DNA from: Draconibacterium halophilum | GTDB taxonomy: Bacteria; Bacteroidota; Bacteroidia; Bacteroidales; Prolixibacteraceae | Length of the DNA stretch: 64,000 nt | Assembly: GCF_010448835.1 (NCBI RefSeq) | Contig: NZ_CP048409.1 | Coordinates: forward strand, 4,831,400-4,895,399 | Reading direction: 5' to 3' | Shown here: positions 20,001 to 27,737 of the stretch, piece by piece | Position numbering within the stretch: the first letter of the stretch is position 1 | Layout: the number at the start of each line of letters is the position of its first letter | Position numbers and translations under genes: made by a program | Notes under the pieces: generated by a model | The model's input: the letters and a program-made list of their open reading frames with translations, nothing else | The model's database searches: none | What the model was told of the DNA's origin: nothing

Positions 20001-20232
20001 ATTCCTAATTCCAATGGCTATTTCGCTGGTTTACGGCGTTGCTTTCGGAACCATGTTTATTCTGTTATTCTTCCCTGCACTTATTTTAGTGCTGAATGAT
20101 CTCAGAAAATTTGTTCGCGAACAATGGTACGGTAGAGAATTTGAACGTGAACACGTGGAAATTGCATGGCAAAATGCACAACGAAAAATCGACAACAGCA
20201 TTTATCACGAAGAGGAGGAAACAAATGAATAA
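17032..20232 (+). CDS. RND efflux pump permease (AcrB/HAE-like)
   Basis: A 1066-residue proton-driven pump with 12 predicted membrane helices in two halves and two large periplasmic loops. The first half has FPERESHMITVRVVYPGASP near residue 40, and the proton-relay aspartates are in helix 4 as GILVDDGIVIGEN. The second half has GVIVNDAVVFLAKYN. Substrates could be drugs, bile-salt-like compounds or lipids; the sequence does not tell. A GGAGA site precedes the start and the last eight bases overlap the TolC gene. No local repressor gene accompanies the operon. Confidence 0.93.
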   Translation: MKKIVELFVKFPFYANLILLFLIVVGSISFLSMKKSFFPERESHMITVRVVYPGASPVEMEEGVTSRIEEAVRAIPGIYEINSVSAENSASVRIEIQPGYDIDEALIEVKNAVDGISALPTAAERPIVAKTRTTSPAARLLVTGDVDLMTLKSYAQQIEEDFLGSGIMSQVTISGFPSLEISVEADEQDLLRYGLTFNDLQSAITNNNRDVSGGQIRSKDEELLIRLRSRSADPNKIGNIILRANPDGSVLRINDIASVKMKFSDVPNKALEKGNPLISITIMKLITEDLDEIDEYVKEYVAEFNAQTHGVKLIYSRSFLDLLKSRLDLLYTNGGMGLILVVLILGIMLSTRLSLWVAWGIPASFLGMFIVANIMGVTINMMSLFGMILVIGILVDDGIVIGENIFQHFERGKSPMRAAVDGTVEVIPAVTSSVLTTVAAFSPLIFITGRMEMMYEMAVIVIASLLISLIEAFLVLPAHLGNEKVLNRKTLTRKAKGLRKYTERFFNWLRDYAYDRVIKLVLEWRYIVLGIPVAMIVITMGLIGGQLIKTTFFPRMEFDSFNINIAFTPGSGERQTMEYLERFDSIVWVVNEQLMDEYNETLPVIENSIINLGSAFNREESGAHSGNIDVSPRNSEETGISSFEIIRLLNQKIGNVPEAEKFTIGASNRFGNPVSIGLMSRNTEELEAARDFIMDRLLRYPQLKDVVNTNALGKQEILLELKPKAYMLGLNETYIAGQVRQAFYGGQAQRLQVGRDELRIWVRYPAEGRERIGQLEKMKVKTPQGEYPLMELVDYDMKRGPVNINRFNGKREIRVNADMVDPDASVTETLDLIKTEVIPELEVLYPGVSVIFQGQQRESERNMGDLAFLFPMAFLAIIFILMISFRSFEQPMIILIMIPISILGAVWGHGIHGKPLSILSLWGIVALTGVIVNDAVVFLAKYNLLIEQGLKVKDAIVEAGKSRLRPIILTTLTTGFGLYPLILETSFQAQFLIPMAISLVYGVAFGTMFILLFFPALILVLNDLRKFVREQWYGREFEREHVEIAWQNAQRKIDNSIYHEEEETNE

Positions 20233-21514
20233 AATACTAACACTGATCTTAATAATGGCTACGGGGTTGTTTGCACAGGCCCAGCAGCCACTTTCGCTTA
20301 CCAATGCCATTATAAAGGCCCTGGAAAATAACTACGACATTGTTATTGCTAAACAAAACCAAACGATTGCTGAAATTGAAAACAACTGGGGAACCGCTGG
20401 TAGATACCCATACATCAATCTCTCGTTGGGCGATAATAACTCGTACCGTGCCGTTGATGGCGACAATCTAACTTCAATAAATTTGTCGGGTGGGGCATCA
20501 GTAAATTGGACTATTTTTGATGGTTACTCGGTAAACATCACCAAAACCCGCCTCGAGGAGTTGGAGAACCTATCGAAAAACAATACGGCAGTAATGGTTG
20601 AAGGCACCATTCAATCGGTGATTCTTGCCTACTACGATGTTTTGCTGCAAAAAGAAATCCTGGCAACATACAACGAAGTAATGGCATTGTCGCAAGATCG
20701 TTTTCAGAAAACCGAGCAGCAAAAAGAATACGGATCGGCTGTTACTTACGATGTATTGCAGGCACAAAATGCTTACCTGGCCGACAGATCAAACTATCTT
20801 TTACAGGAAGTTTCGTATAAAAACTCAAAAAGAAACCTGGCTTATTTAATGGCCGAGAAAGAAGCCGTAGACTACGAGTACACGGATAATTTCGAGGCCA
20901 TTACTGAGGATTATGCAATAGCCGACCTGAGGGCACAAATGATTGAAAACAACAAAAGTTTGCAGAACCAGTATATTAATCAGCGTCTGTTGGAAAATGC
21001 CATTGCTTCGGCAAAAAGTGCTTTCTCGCCGTCGTTGGATTTTTCGGGAGGAATAACAGGAATGCGTGCCGGAAGCAAAATTGGCGACACGGATATGGAT
21101 TGGAACAACTCGGCCAACTTTTATGGTAATTTTACTTTAAGCTGGAATTTATTTAGCGGTGGAAACAGAAAACGCGCACTGCAAATTGCTGAAATTGACA
21201 GCGACATTGCTGAAATTCAATTGACAGATATGCAGCATGATCTGGATAACAGCCTGGCCAACCTGTTTGAGTTTTACCAGGTTCGCAAAGAATTACTTAT
21301 GGTTGCTGACGAGAACCTACAGGCAGCCCGGCTGAATCTGCAAATTTCGCGCGAGAAGTTTGAAGCCGGAGCCATTAACTCGTTCAACTTCCGCGATGTA
21401 CAGGAGATTTATCTACGTGCTGCACAAGGAAAATTGGAAGCGATCTATAATTTTATTAATGCTCAAACATCCTTATTGCGCTTAACCGGCGTAATTGTTC
21501 AGGAATACGAATAA
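20225..21514 (+). CDS. TolC-family outer-membrane efflux protein
   Basis: A 429-residue outer-membrane channel subunit. It has a signal peptide (MNKILTLILIMATGLFAQAQ) and two OEP repeats made of long coiled helices (YDIVIAKQNQTIAEIENNWG; SAKSAFSPSLDFSGG with the strand WNLFSGGNRKRALQIAEIDSDIAE). The start at 20225 is supported by an AGGAGG site seven bases upstream and the signal peptide, and it overlaps the pump gene by eight bases. It completes a tripartite efflux system and is followed by a strong terminator. Confidence 0.92.
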   Translation: MNKILTLILIMATGLFAQAQQPLSLTNAIIKALENNYDIVIAKQNQTIAEIENNWGTAGRYPYINLSLGDNNSYRAVDGDNLTSINLSGGASVNWTIFDGYSVNITKTRLEELENLSKNNTAVMVEGTIQSVILAYYDVLLQKEILATYNEVMALSQDRFQKTEQQKEYGSAVTYDVLQAQNAYLADRSNYLLQEVSYKNSKRNLAYLMAEKEAVDYEYTDNFEAITEDYAIADLRAQMIENNKSLQNQYINQRLLENAIASAKSAFSPSLDFSGGITGMRAGSKIGDTDMDWNNSANFYGNFTLSWNLFSGGNRKRALQIAEIDSDIAEIQLTDMQHDLDNSLANLFEFYQVRKELLMVADENLQAARLNLQISREKFEAGAINSFNFRDVQEIYLRAAQGKLEAIYNFINAQTSLLRLTGVIVQEYE

Positions 21515-21519
21515 TAAAA

Positions 21520-21568
21520 AAGCAAGCCGATGAAACCTTTCCTTTCGTCGGCTTGCTTCAATTTTCTT
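21520..21568. terminator. Bidirectional terminator after the RND operon
   Basis: An 11-base stem AAGCAAGCCGA (21520-21530) / TCGGCTTGCTT (21548-21558) with a 17-nt loop, followed by CAATTTTCTTTT on the plus strand and a T run on the minus strand. It separates the convergent TolC and YiaK genes. Confidence 0.85.
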
Positions 21569-22576
21569 TTACAGGTTTAAAATTTCCTCCCACACTTTTT
21601 CGTTGACAGGAATTCCAATCCGAAGATTTTCCTTTCGTACATTTACCACCCTTTCGCCCGGATATTTTACCGGTTCTTTCGGATCAATTAACGCTGCGCT
21701 TTTAAAGTCTTCAATTATCGACGAAATCGTTTTTTCAATAGACGGGAAGTTCTTAAGTTGCTGAATGTCGATAGCTACAAACACCTGCGAAACGCCATAT
21801 TCCTTTCCGCGCTTACTTAGTTCCCCCGTCGATAATCCGGCTGACAAAATAGTTGCCAATATATCGAGCAACAACGACAAACCTGCTCCTTTCCAATAAC
21901 CAATTGGCAGGCCTCGCATCGTTTCCAAAATTTCCTTAGGATGATTTGTTAGTTCATTAATTTTGTTAAAACCTCCTGCAAACGGAAGGTCTTTCCCTTC
22001 TACTTTAAATGTCTCTATTTTTCCGTACGAAAACTGTGTCATCGCCATGTCCAGAACAATGGCTTCATCTCCAAAAGGAACAGCAAAAACGAGGGGATTA
22101 TTCCCCAGTTTGCTTTCTTTTGCTCCCCATGCCGGCATATTTTTCTCCGTATTGGTCCAGCCAATAAAAACATACCCTTTTCGGGCAGCCTGCCACCCGT
22201 AGGTTCCGCCGCGCATCCAGTGGTTGGTATTTGCAATAGCTACACATCCCAAACCATTAACTGAAGCAATTTCCATAGCTCTGTTGGTGCAAATTTCGGC
22301 ATTAACGGGTCCCGGTCCAAGATTTCCCTCCCATTGCTCCAATGCTCCGGCCGAATGCTTTTTTTCGGGTTCAGCATCGGGTATTACAAGCCCCTTTTTT
22401 ATGTAATCAATAAATCGGGGAAAACGGTAAATACCATGCGAATAAATTCCTTCAACACTACTCGTGGTGAATATTTCAGCGCACCTTTCAGCCTTTTTTT
22501 CTGTAAAATTATTCTGAATTAGAATCCGTTTAAAGACTGACTTCATTTCAGAATATGAAACTCTTATTGTATTCAT
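21569..22576 (-). CDS. yiaK: 3-dehydro-L-gulonate 2-dehydrogenase (YiaK-like, LDH2/MDH2 family)
   Basis: A 335-residue NAD(P)H-dependent oxidoreductase of the LDH2/MDH2 family. It matches E. coli YiaK closely as I recall it, with SVEGIYSHGIYRFPRFI near residue 45, NANHWMRGG-like NTNHWMRGGTYGWQAARKGY, WTNTEKNMPAWGAKESKLGNNPL (split here for length) and PIGYWKGAGLSLLLDILATILS. YiaK reduces 2,3-diketo-L-gulonate in L-ascorbate/L-xylulose breakdown. The start ATG directly follows the TAA of the MazG gene. The rest of the yia pathway is not in the window, so the in vivo substrate is uncertain. Confidence 0.88.
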   Translation of the reverse strand: MNTIRVSYSEMKSVFKRILIQNNFTEKKAERCAEIFTTSSVEGIYSHGIYRFPRFIDYIKKGLVIPDAEPEKKHSAGALEQWEGNLGPGPVNAEICTNRAMEIASVNGLGCVAIANTNHWMRGGTYGWQAARKGYVFIGWTNTEKNMPAWGAKESKLGNNPLVFAVPFGDEAIVLDMAMTQFSYGKIETFKVEGKDLPFAGGFNKINELTNHPKEILETMRGLPIGYWKGAGLSLLLDILATILSAGLSTGELSKRGKEYGVSQVFVAIDIQQLKNFPSIEKTISSIIEDFKSAALIDPKEPVKYPGERVVNVRKENLRIGIPVNEKVWEEILNL

Positions 22577-22900
22577 TTAAATAGTTTCCCAGGTTCGTTG
22601 TTTGTTCTTTTCTTCCTTCGCTCGGAAAGCCTTTTCCAGATCAATTCCTTTTCGGTTAGCAATGGCACAGATATAGATAAAAATATCAGTCAATTCATCA
22701 CCAATTTCATTGAATCTGGAATTCGAATCTACGAGCAATCCCTCTGTCTTCCGAACGGCTTTAAATAATTCGCCTACTTCCTCGCCAAGCAACAGACATT
22801 TGTCAATAACAGTTTGTTCCGCAAAACCCCGTTCTTCTTCCAATGCCAAAACATAACGTTGGAAATCGGCAAGTTGCGGTTGATCTTTTAATTTTGGCAT
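22577..22900 (-). CDS. MazG-like nucleotide pyrophosphohydrolase
   Basis: A 107-residue all-helical protein. The metal-binding motif of the MazG/dUTPase-2 superfamily is complete: EEVGE in LLLGEEVGELFKAV, and E-x-x-D in NEIGDELTDIFIYIC. Such enzymes hydrolyse (d)NTPs and clean up non-canonical nucleotides. I chose ATG 22900, five bases after the SDR stop; the upstream extension to 22978 overlaps the SDR gene and has no family similarity. The combination with a sugar-acid reductase and an SDR in one operon is unexpected. Confidence 0.85.
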   Translation of the reverse strand: MPKLKDQPQLADFQRYVLALEEERGFAEQTVIDKCLLLGEEVGELFKAVRKTEGLLVDSNSRFNEIGDELTDIFIYICAIANRKGIDLEKAFRAKEEKNKQRTWETI

Positions 22901-22905
22901 AGTTC

Positions 22906-23607
22906 TTAACTTATACTGTTGGGTGATTCTAAAATTATTTCTTTTACACAAGCTCCGGGAGAAAGTTGAAGCAACCATTCGATCGTTTTAAAAAGGTCAT
23001 CCGGCTGAATCATTTGCGCGCTTTCCAAAGGTGTTCCGGCATCAAAAGCCATGTCGGTGTTTACCCAGCCCGGGCACAAAGCTGTTACTTTTATTCCCAG
23101 CGGATTCAACTCGCGGTAAAGCGATTCGCTTAATCCAACCAAGCCAAATTTAGAGGCACTGTAAGCTCCTCCGCCGGAAAAACCAACTTTCCCTGAGCGC
23201 GATGCCACGTTAAAAATGTATCCGGATTTTTGTGCTTTCATTACCGGAACAACTTCTTTTAGTACTCCGTATTGAGCAGTAAGATTTGTCTCCAGCATTT
23301 TCTCAAATTCATCCTCCGCAATATCCACAGATCCGCTAAAATGAATGCCGGCATTATTCACTAAAACATCAATACTTCCATTGTCTGCAATAATTTTGGA
23401 AATAGCTTCTTTAACGGCTGGCCTGTCGGTAATATCAAGCTGCAATATTTTTGCATTGCTCCCAATTTGTTGGGCAACCTGCTCAAGATTTTGTTTGTTT
23501 CGGCCCACAAGAATAGTTTGGTACCCCAACTGCGCCAGTCCTGTGGCAAGAGCTTTCCCAATTCCTTTTCCTGCTCCGGTTATTACAGCAGTTTTAATTT
23601 CATTCAT
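22906..23607 (-). CDS. Short-chain dehydrogenase/reductase
   Basis: A classical SDR of 233 residues with the cofactor loop TGAGKGIG (residues about 11-18), NNAG (about 87-90), the catalytic Ser in NVASRSGKVG and the YSASK motif (Tyr-x-x-x-Lys). The Arg after the second strand (VGRNKQN) suggests NADP(H) preference. The C-terminus is close to 3-ketoacyl-ACP reductase-like SDRs but short. It is the first gene of the SDR-MazG-YiaK operon. Substrate is not predictable. Confidence 0.85.
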   Translation of the reverse strand: MNEIKTAVITGAGKGIGKALATGLAQLGYQTILVGRNKQNLEQVAQQIGSNAKILQLDITDRPAVKEAISKIIADNGSIDVLVNNAGIHFSGSVDIAEDEFEKMLETNLTAQYGVLKEVVPVMKAQKSGYIFNVASRSGKVGFSGGGAYSASKFGLVGLSESLYRELNPLGIKVTALCPGWVNTDMAFDAGTPLESAQMIQPDDLFKTIEWLLQLSPGACVKEIILESPNSIS

Positions 23608-23722
23608 ATTTTTGAATTTGAATCCTAAAGATAAAAAGAGGAATCCTGAAAAAACAGCTATTTGTGGATTTTAATCTACCGATCTGCGTTTATCATTTTC
23701 GATCAGTGCCATCAGCGTTCTA

Positions 23723-24415
23723 TCAAGAATTAACTTCCAAAAGGAATCCGCTGCCATGAATATTCTTAATCTCGATATTCGGATCGTCTTTCAGAAATTT
23801 ACGAAGTTTGGTAATAAACACGTCCATGCTGCGGGCGGTAAAATAACCGTCTTCGCCCCAAATTTTGCGCAGTGCTGTTTCGCGCGAAAGCAATTCATTT
23901 TTATTTTGGCAAAGCAGTTTTAGCAAGTCGGCTTCTTTTGGCGACAGCTTTTGTTTTTCTCCATCACGAACAATAACACGCAACTTCGAGTCAAATTCGT
24001 ACGATCCGAGTGTAAAAAGAAATGCATCACTTATCGGTTGCACCGACTGCCGTTTGATAATCGCCTGAATTTTACAAAGCAAAACTTCCGTATCAAAAGG
24101 TTTGGTAATATAATCGTCGGCACCAACATTATAGCCTTTCAGAATGTCTTCTTTTAAGGTTTTGGCGGTGAGAAAAACCATTGGAATAGTTGCATCAAGT
24201 TCACGTATTCCGGTACCGATTGTAAACCCGTCGACATTGGGCAGCATCACATCCAGAATGCAGATTTGAAAAGATCCGGTTTTGAATTTATCCACGGCAT
24301 ATTTTCCGTCGTCAACCCAGGTAACTTCAAAGTCGTTCAACTCGAGATACGATTTTAAAACTGCCCCAAAACTCAGGTCGTCTTCCACCAAAAATATGTG
24401 CTGTTTAACTGTCAT
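23723..24415 (-). CDS. OmpR-family response regulator
   Basis: A 230-residue response regulator. The receiver has acidic residues D12-D13, the phosphoacceptor D55 in ILDVMLPNVDG, T83 and K105 (TKPFD). The C-terminal winged-helix domain contains LSPKEADLLKLLCQNKNELLSRE and SMDVFITKLRKFLKDDPNIEIKNIHGSG split over the recognition region. I start at ATG 24415, preceded by AAGAAGAA; the longer frame would run into the upstream repeat. The kinase gene lies upstream in the same direction. It probably binds the TTAAC repeats at 26304-26340. Confidence 0.92.
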   Translation of the reverse strand: MTVKQHIFLVEDDLSFGAVLKSYLELNDFEVTWVDDGKYAVDKFKTGSFQICILDVMLPNVDGFTIGTGIRELDATIPMVFLTAKTLKEDILKGYNVGADDYITKPFDTEVLLCKIQAIIKRQSVQPISDAFLFTLGSYEFDSKLRVIVRDGEKQKLSPKEADLLKLLCQNKNELLSRETALRKIWGEDGYFTARSMDVFITKLRKFLKDDPNIEIKNIHGSGFLLEVNS

Positions 24416-24426
24416 TTCTTTCTTCT

Positions 24427-24500
24427 TGTCATTTCGATCCGTCAACTGACGGAGAGAAATCTGTAACAGATTTCTCTGTCGTTCCTCCCTCGAAATGACA
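24427..24500. repeat. Palindromic intergenic repeat between kinase and regulator genes
   Basis: Outer arms TGTCATTTCGA (24427-24437) and TCGAAATGACA (24490-24500) enclose a perfect inner palindrome of two 12-base arms (24453-24464 and 24466-24477) with one central base. The element fills nearly the whole gap between the two-component genes. A related copy is at 62251-62325. It may fold in the shared transcript and set the kinase/regulator ratio; this is inference. Confidence 0.75.
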
Positions 24501-24509
24501 ACTATTTTG

Positions 24510-26264
24510 TTACTCCCTCACAAAAGGTAAAAATACATCAAATTTGCTTCCCTTGTCGGGTTCACTGCTCACGGAAATGGTTCCGTGGTTAGCTTCCAAC
24601 ACGGCCTTTACATAACTCAGGCCCAGCCCAAATCCTTTTACGTTGTGAATATTACCACTGGTTTGGCGGTAAAAACGTTCAAATATTTTTGCCTGAACGG
24701 CTTTCGTCATTCCAGTTCCTTTATCTGCCACCGAAACCACCACACCTTTTTGCTGATTAACAGTTGTCACAGTAATCTCGGGTGTATCGCCGGAATATTT
24801 ATTGGCATTGTCGATCAGGTTATAAACCACATTTGTACAATGAATCCGGTCGGTAGTTACCATTGAATTTATGGCTTTAAAATCCAACTTAATCTTACCA
24901 CCCCGTTTTTCAACCTGCAATTTAATTCCCTGAACGGCGTCGCTAATCAGGTCGTGCACATCGATGGTTTCCCAGTGAAATTCAAAATCTTTCCTGTCGA
25001 GACGCGCGATTGTCAGAATATCCTCCACCTGCCGATTCATGCGGGTATTTTCCTTTTTAATCATACCCGCAAAATATTTTATCCGCTCTTCATCACCCAC
25101 CACTTTCGGATTGGTAATTGAATCCGTTGCCACCGAAATTGTTGCGATTGGTGTTTTAAACTCGTGGGTCATATTATTAATAAAATCCGATTTCATATCA
25201 GAAATTTTCTTCTGCCGTATAATGTAAAAAATACTGAGGGCAAACGTCATTAAAATGATTAGCGAGAATAGAAACGAAGCCATTAACAACCAGTTTAATG
25301 AACGATAAATAAAACTATCGCGATCAGGAAATACCACAGCCAGCTTTATGTCTTTCTGGAAAATATCGTTGGGATAAAGTTGAGCTTGAAAAGCAGTGTT
25401 TGCAACTCCCGCCGAATCGCTAACCGGTTTTGGGAAACTCAGCTCGTCGCCACGAAAAATACCATATTCAAAATCGAGCGGAATATTGTTTTCGTCAAGC
25501 TCCTTTTTTAACACATCGTAAATCAGATTCTCGTCCAGTTGACGCACATCCCATGTAGCCACTTCGGTAACTACTTTATTGGCCATTCGTTTTAGGTTAG
25601 TGGCTTTAAGTTTTACACGTTTTGAAATATTGGGGGCAAGAATTTCAAAAGTATCCAAATCGGTGAGCAGCGAATCAATTCTCACCGTGCTAATAGTATA
25701 AAGCGAGTCGGCACTTCTTATTATCGTGTCGCTTTTTACAAATACAACATTACCGGCATCCACATCATCACCGGCAATTACAACGTGATTTGAACCGGTT
25801 CCGGATGAACTCAAATTGTAAGTGTACCTTTGCACTTTTCGACTATCGGAATCGTTGTCGATGCGAATTTCAATGCGGGCTTCCTGATTGCCAGGTGCAA
25901 ATTCGCGGATGACCTTTACAGGACGCCGCGTTGAGTCATTATATTTTCGAAAAACGCGTGCCTGGCTGGGAGACACATTCCATGTAAGCTCTTTATCCGA
26001 ATCCGTTTCAAATTCAACATCCATATCAAAATCATGGAGCAAATCAGCCGAATCGCCGGCAAAAACCATTTCATTTACAACTCCCAGATTGTGCAGGTCT
26101 TCCAAACGACTAACCGTTTGCTGCATCGCCTGATTAACACCACGTTCGAACATCTCGTTTTTTACCCTGACGGCGTTGTTCATCCACACCAGCTGAACGG
26201 TAATGATACCCAAAATGGAGATGCCCATTAAAACGATCAATCCGGTAAAAAGCATTTTGTTCAT
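24510..26264 (-). CDS. Sensor histidine kinase
   Basis: A 584-residue membrane kinase. Helix 1 is at about residues 5-27 and helix 2 at about 325-350, leaving a periplasmic sensor of about 300 residues rich in acidic and Ser/Thr residues. No HAMP domain is evident. The H-box is MTHEFKTPIATIS; the ATPase domain has VVYNLIDNANKYSG (N), VSVADKGTGM (G1), FERFYR (F) and GFGLGLSYVKAVLEAN (G2). It is the first gene of the kinase-regulator operon and is divergent from the acidic secreted protein at 26447. The sensor domain does not match a family I know. Confidence 0.92.
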   Translation of the reverse strand: MNKMLFTGLIVLMGISILGIITVQLVWMNNAVRVKNEMFERGVNQAMQQTVSRLEDLHNLGVVNEMVFAGDSADLLHDFDMDVEFETDSDKELTWNVSPSQARVFRKYNDSTRRPVKVIREFAPGNQEARIEIRIDNDSDSRKVQRYTYNLSSSGTGSNHVVIAGDDVDAGNVVFVKSDTIIRSADSLYTISTVRIDSLLTDLDTFEILAPNISKRVKLKATNLKRMANKVVTEVATWDVRQLDENLIYDVLKKELDENNIPLDFEYGIFRGDELSFPKPVSDSAGVANTAFQAQLYPNDIFQKDIKLAVVFPDRDSFIYRSLNWLLMASFLFSLIILMTFALSIFYIIRQKKISDMKSDFINNMTHEFKTPIATISVATDSITNPKVVGDEERIKYFAGMIKKENTRMNRQVEDILTIARLDRKDFEFHWETIDVHDLISDAVQGIKLQVEKRGGKIKLDFKAINSMVTTDRIHCTNVVYNLIDNANKYSGDTPEITVTTVNQQKGVVVSVADKGTGMTKAVQAKIFERFYRQTSGNIHNVKGFGLGLSYVKAVLEANHGTISVSSEPDKGSKFDVFLPFVRE

Positions 26265-26301
26265 GATTCAAATATAGGCAAATCAAACTGCCCATTGTAG
26301 A

Positions 26302-26340
26302 TTTTAACTTTTCCTTAACAGATTTTAACCGGCCTTTAAC
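26302..26340. promoter_or_regulatory. Four TTAAC repeats, probable response-regulator operator
   Basis: TTAAC occurs at 26304-26308, 26315-26319, 26325-26329 and 26336-26340, all in the same orientation, with start-to-start distances of 11, 10 and 11 bp. Each is preceded by T or C and an A/T run. Direct repeats on one helical face are the usual target of OmpR-family dimers (compare CpxR GTAAA-N5-GTAAA). The block lies in the divergent promoter region between the kinase gene and the 26447 gene. Confidence 0.65.
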
Positions 26341-26446
26341 GGACTGATTGACAAGCTTCGACCTATATTTGTTTCGGGAATCAGAAATTGATTTCGGCGT
26401 TTGGAATTAAACGAATAACAAAATATTAATTAATTATATAAACGAC

Positions 26447-27352
26447 ATGAAACAAGTACTATCACTTACAGGAATTTTAGCCCTTTCCCTGCTGTTCTCA
26501 TCTGCCATCTCAATTATGGAAGCACCACAGGATCCTCCAAAAACAAAAAAGGGGAAAAAGCACATTAAGATGGTGAAGGTTGGCGACGACGGTAAAAAAA
26601 TGGAAATCGACACAGTAATAACAGCCGACCAGATTTTTGTATGGAACGGAGACACTATCGAAGGTGGAAAAGGTTTGAAATGGGTTTCAGAAGAGGATTT
26701 CGATTTTGACATGGACATTGACGTAGATGTAGAAACCGATGAAAACGGAAATGTAATTATTATGAAAGGAGACGGAGCCTCAGAGTCAATGATCTACGAA
26801 TTCAAAACCAATGATGGAGACTCAACAAAACATATAATGATTAAAGCAATTTCGGACGATATTTCTTCCGACATGATGAAGTGGCACAGCAAAAATGGCA
26901 ACGAAATGTTTTTTGGTGCACCGCGTTCGTCAAGCCCAAAAGTAATTCGCATCGACAAACAAAAAAGCGGGAATGTGATCGACTTAAGCGACCCCGGAAT
27001 TATTTCATATGATAGAAAAGAACTGAGAAATGGGAAAGAAAAGATCGTGATCGTTCGTGAAAAACCAAGCGAAGAAGATGTTGAAGTACACGAAGAAATT
27101 ATTATGCACGGCGGTGGTTCAGCACCAATGATCCTGCATAGTGGTCACTCCAATATGTCTAAAAAAATTAAAATAATTGCAGATGACGAAGGTCGTGTTG
27201 AAATTTTGGAAGATGGTAAAACCTGGACCGTTGAAGAAAGCGATGAAGACACGCAGGTAATTGAAAAAGACGGTAAAAAGATCATCATCAAAAAAACAAA
27301 AAAAGATGGTGAGATGAAAGTTGATGTGGAGGTAGAAGAGAAAGAAAACTAA
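26447..27352 (+). CDS. Acidic secreted protein divergent from the two-component system, unknown function
   Basis: A 301-residue protein with an N-terminal signal segment (VLSLTGILALSLLFSSAIS). The mature part is very rich in Asp, Glu and Lys, with repeated short strands such as KHIKMVKVGDDGKKMEID, FDFDMDIDVDVETDENGN and KKIKIIADDEGRVEILEDGK. It has no cysteine-based or catalytic motif that I can see. The kinase sensor carries similar acidic/basic strand patterns. Position and the shared operator suggest that it is the main target or a feedback partner of the kinase. I do not recognise the family. Confidence 0.7.
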   Translation: MKQVLSLTGILALSLLFSSAISIMEAPQDPPKTKKGKKHIKMVKVGDDGKKMEIDTVITADQIFVWNGDTIEGGKGLKWVSEEDFDFDMDIDVDVETDENGNVIIMKGDGASESMIYEFKTNDGDSTKHIMIKAISDDISSDMMKWHSKNGNEMFFGAPRSSSPKVIRIDKQKSGNVIDLSDPGIISYDRKELRNGKEKIVIVREKPSEEDVEVHEEIIMHGGGSAPMILHSGHSNMSKKIKIIADDEGRVEILEDGKTWTVEESDEDTQVIEKDGKKIIIKKTKKDGEMKVDVEVEEKEN

Positions 27353-27376
27353 TTATACCGATTAGAAATCAAATTG

Positions 27377-27410
27377 AGCTTTAGGTTCGCAAACTCCCCC
27401 AAAGCTTTTT
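27377..27410 (+). terminator. Terminator of the acidic protein gene
   Basis: Stem AGCTTT-GG (27377-27385) / CC-AAAGCT (27398-27406) with one mismatch, followed by TTTTAATTTT. Confidence 0.55.
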
Positions 27411-27542
27411 AATTTTCTATCGGCATTAACCATTGTAATCTCAAAGTTTCGCCAAAGCTCACTTTGAAATACAATTGGTATAAAATACAGGTTCAGAAGC
27501 AACAAAGCCCGTACAATTCGTTGTACTGGCTTTGTTGTTTTT
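27411..27542 (+). other. Non-coding segment ending in a second strong terminator
   Basis: Between the terminator at 27377 and the mtnP terminator there is no gene. The plus strand holds a long hairpin, AACAAAGCC-GTACAA (27501-27516) / TTGTAC-GGCTTTGTT (27521-27536) with a TTCG loop and one mismatch, followed by GTTTTTTA. It is either a back-up terminator for the acidic protein gene or the 3' end of a small RNA of up to about 120 nt; I see no clear promoter. Confidence 0.4.
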
Positions 27543-27558
27543 TATCGCTAAGCTTCAT

Positions 27559-27587
27559 AAAAAAAGCGGCTCTCATTTGAGTGCCGC
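27559..27587 (-). terminator. Terminator of the mtnA-mtnP operon
   Basis: Stem GCGGC-CTC (27566-27574) / GAG-GCCGC (27579-27587) with one T/T mismatch, and seven T after it on the minus strand. It lies about 150 bp beyond the mtnP stop; nothing else is recognisable in that 3' stretch. Confidence 0.7.
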
Positions 27588-27737
27588 CGGAAACTGAATA
27601 GCCAAACAATGAAGGTTGGCTGAATTATCTAGTACTAACTGAACGGTTATAAAAACTACTTTTCATGGCATTGAAGCAGTTGTAATGTGTTTAACAAATG
27701 CTGTGCCAAAAATGCGATTCAACCATTCATCGTAACT

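Noticed and set aside
20096..20224. Longer N-terminus for the TolC-like protein
   Set aside because: The extension overlaps the pump gene by 137 bp and would bury the signal peptide; a Shine-Dalgarno site supports 20225.
27353..27737. SAM or methionine-related riboswitch near the mtn genes
   Set aside because: The region is downstream of mtnP, and its hairpins are terminators; no riboswitch core is recognisable upstream of mtnA either.
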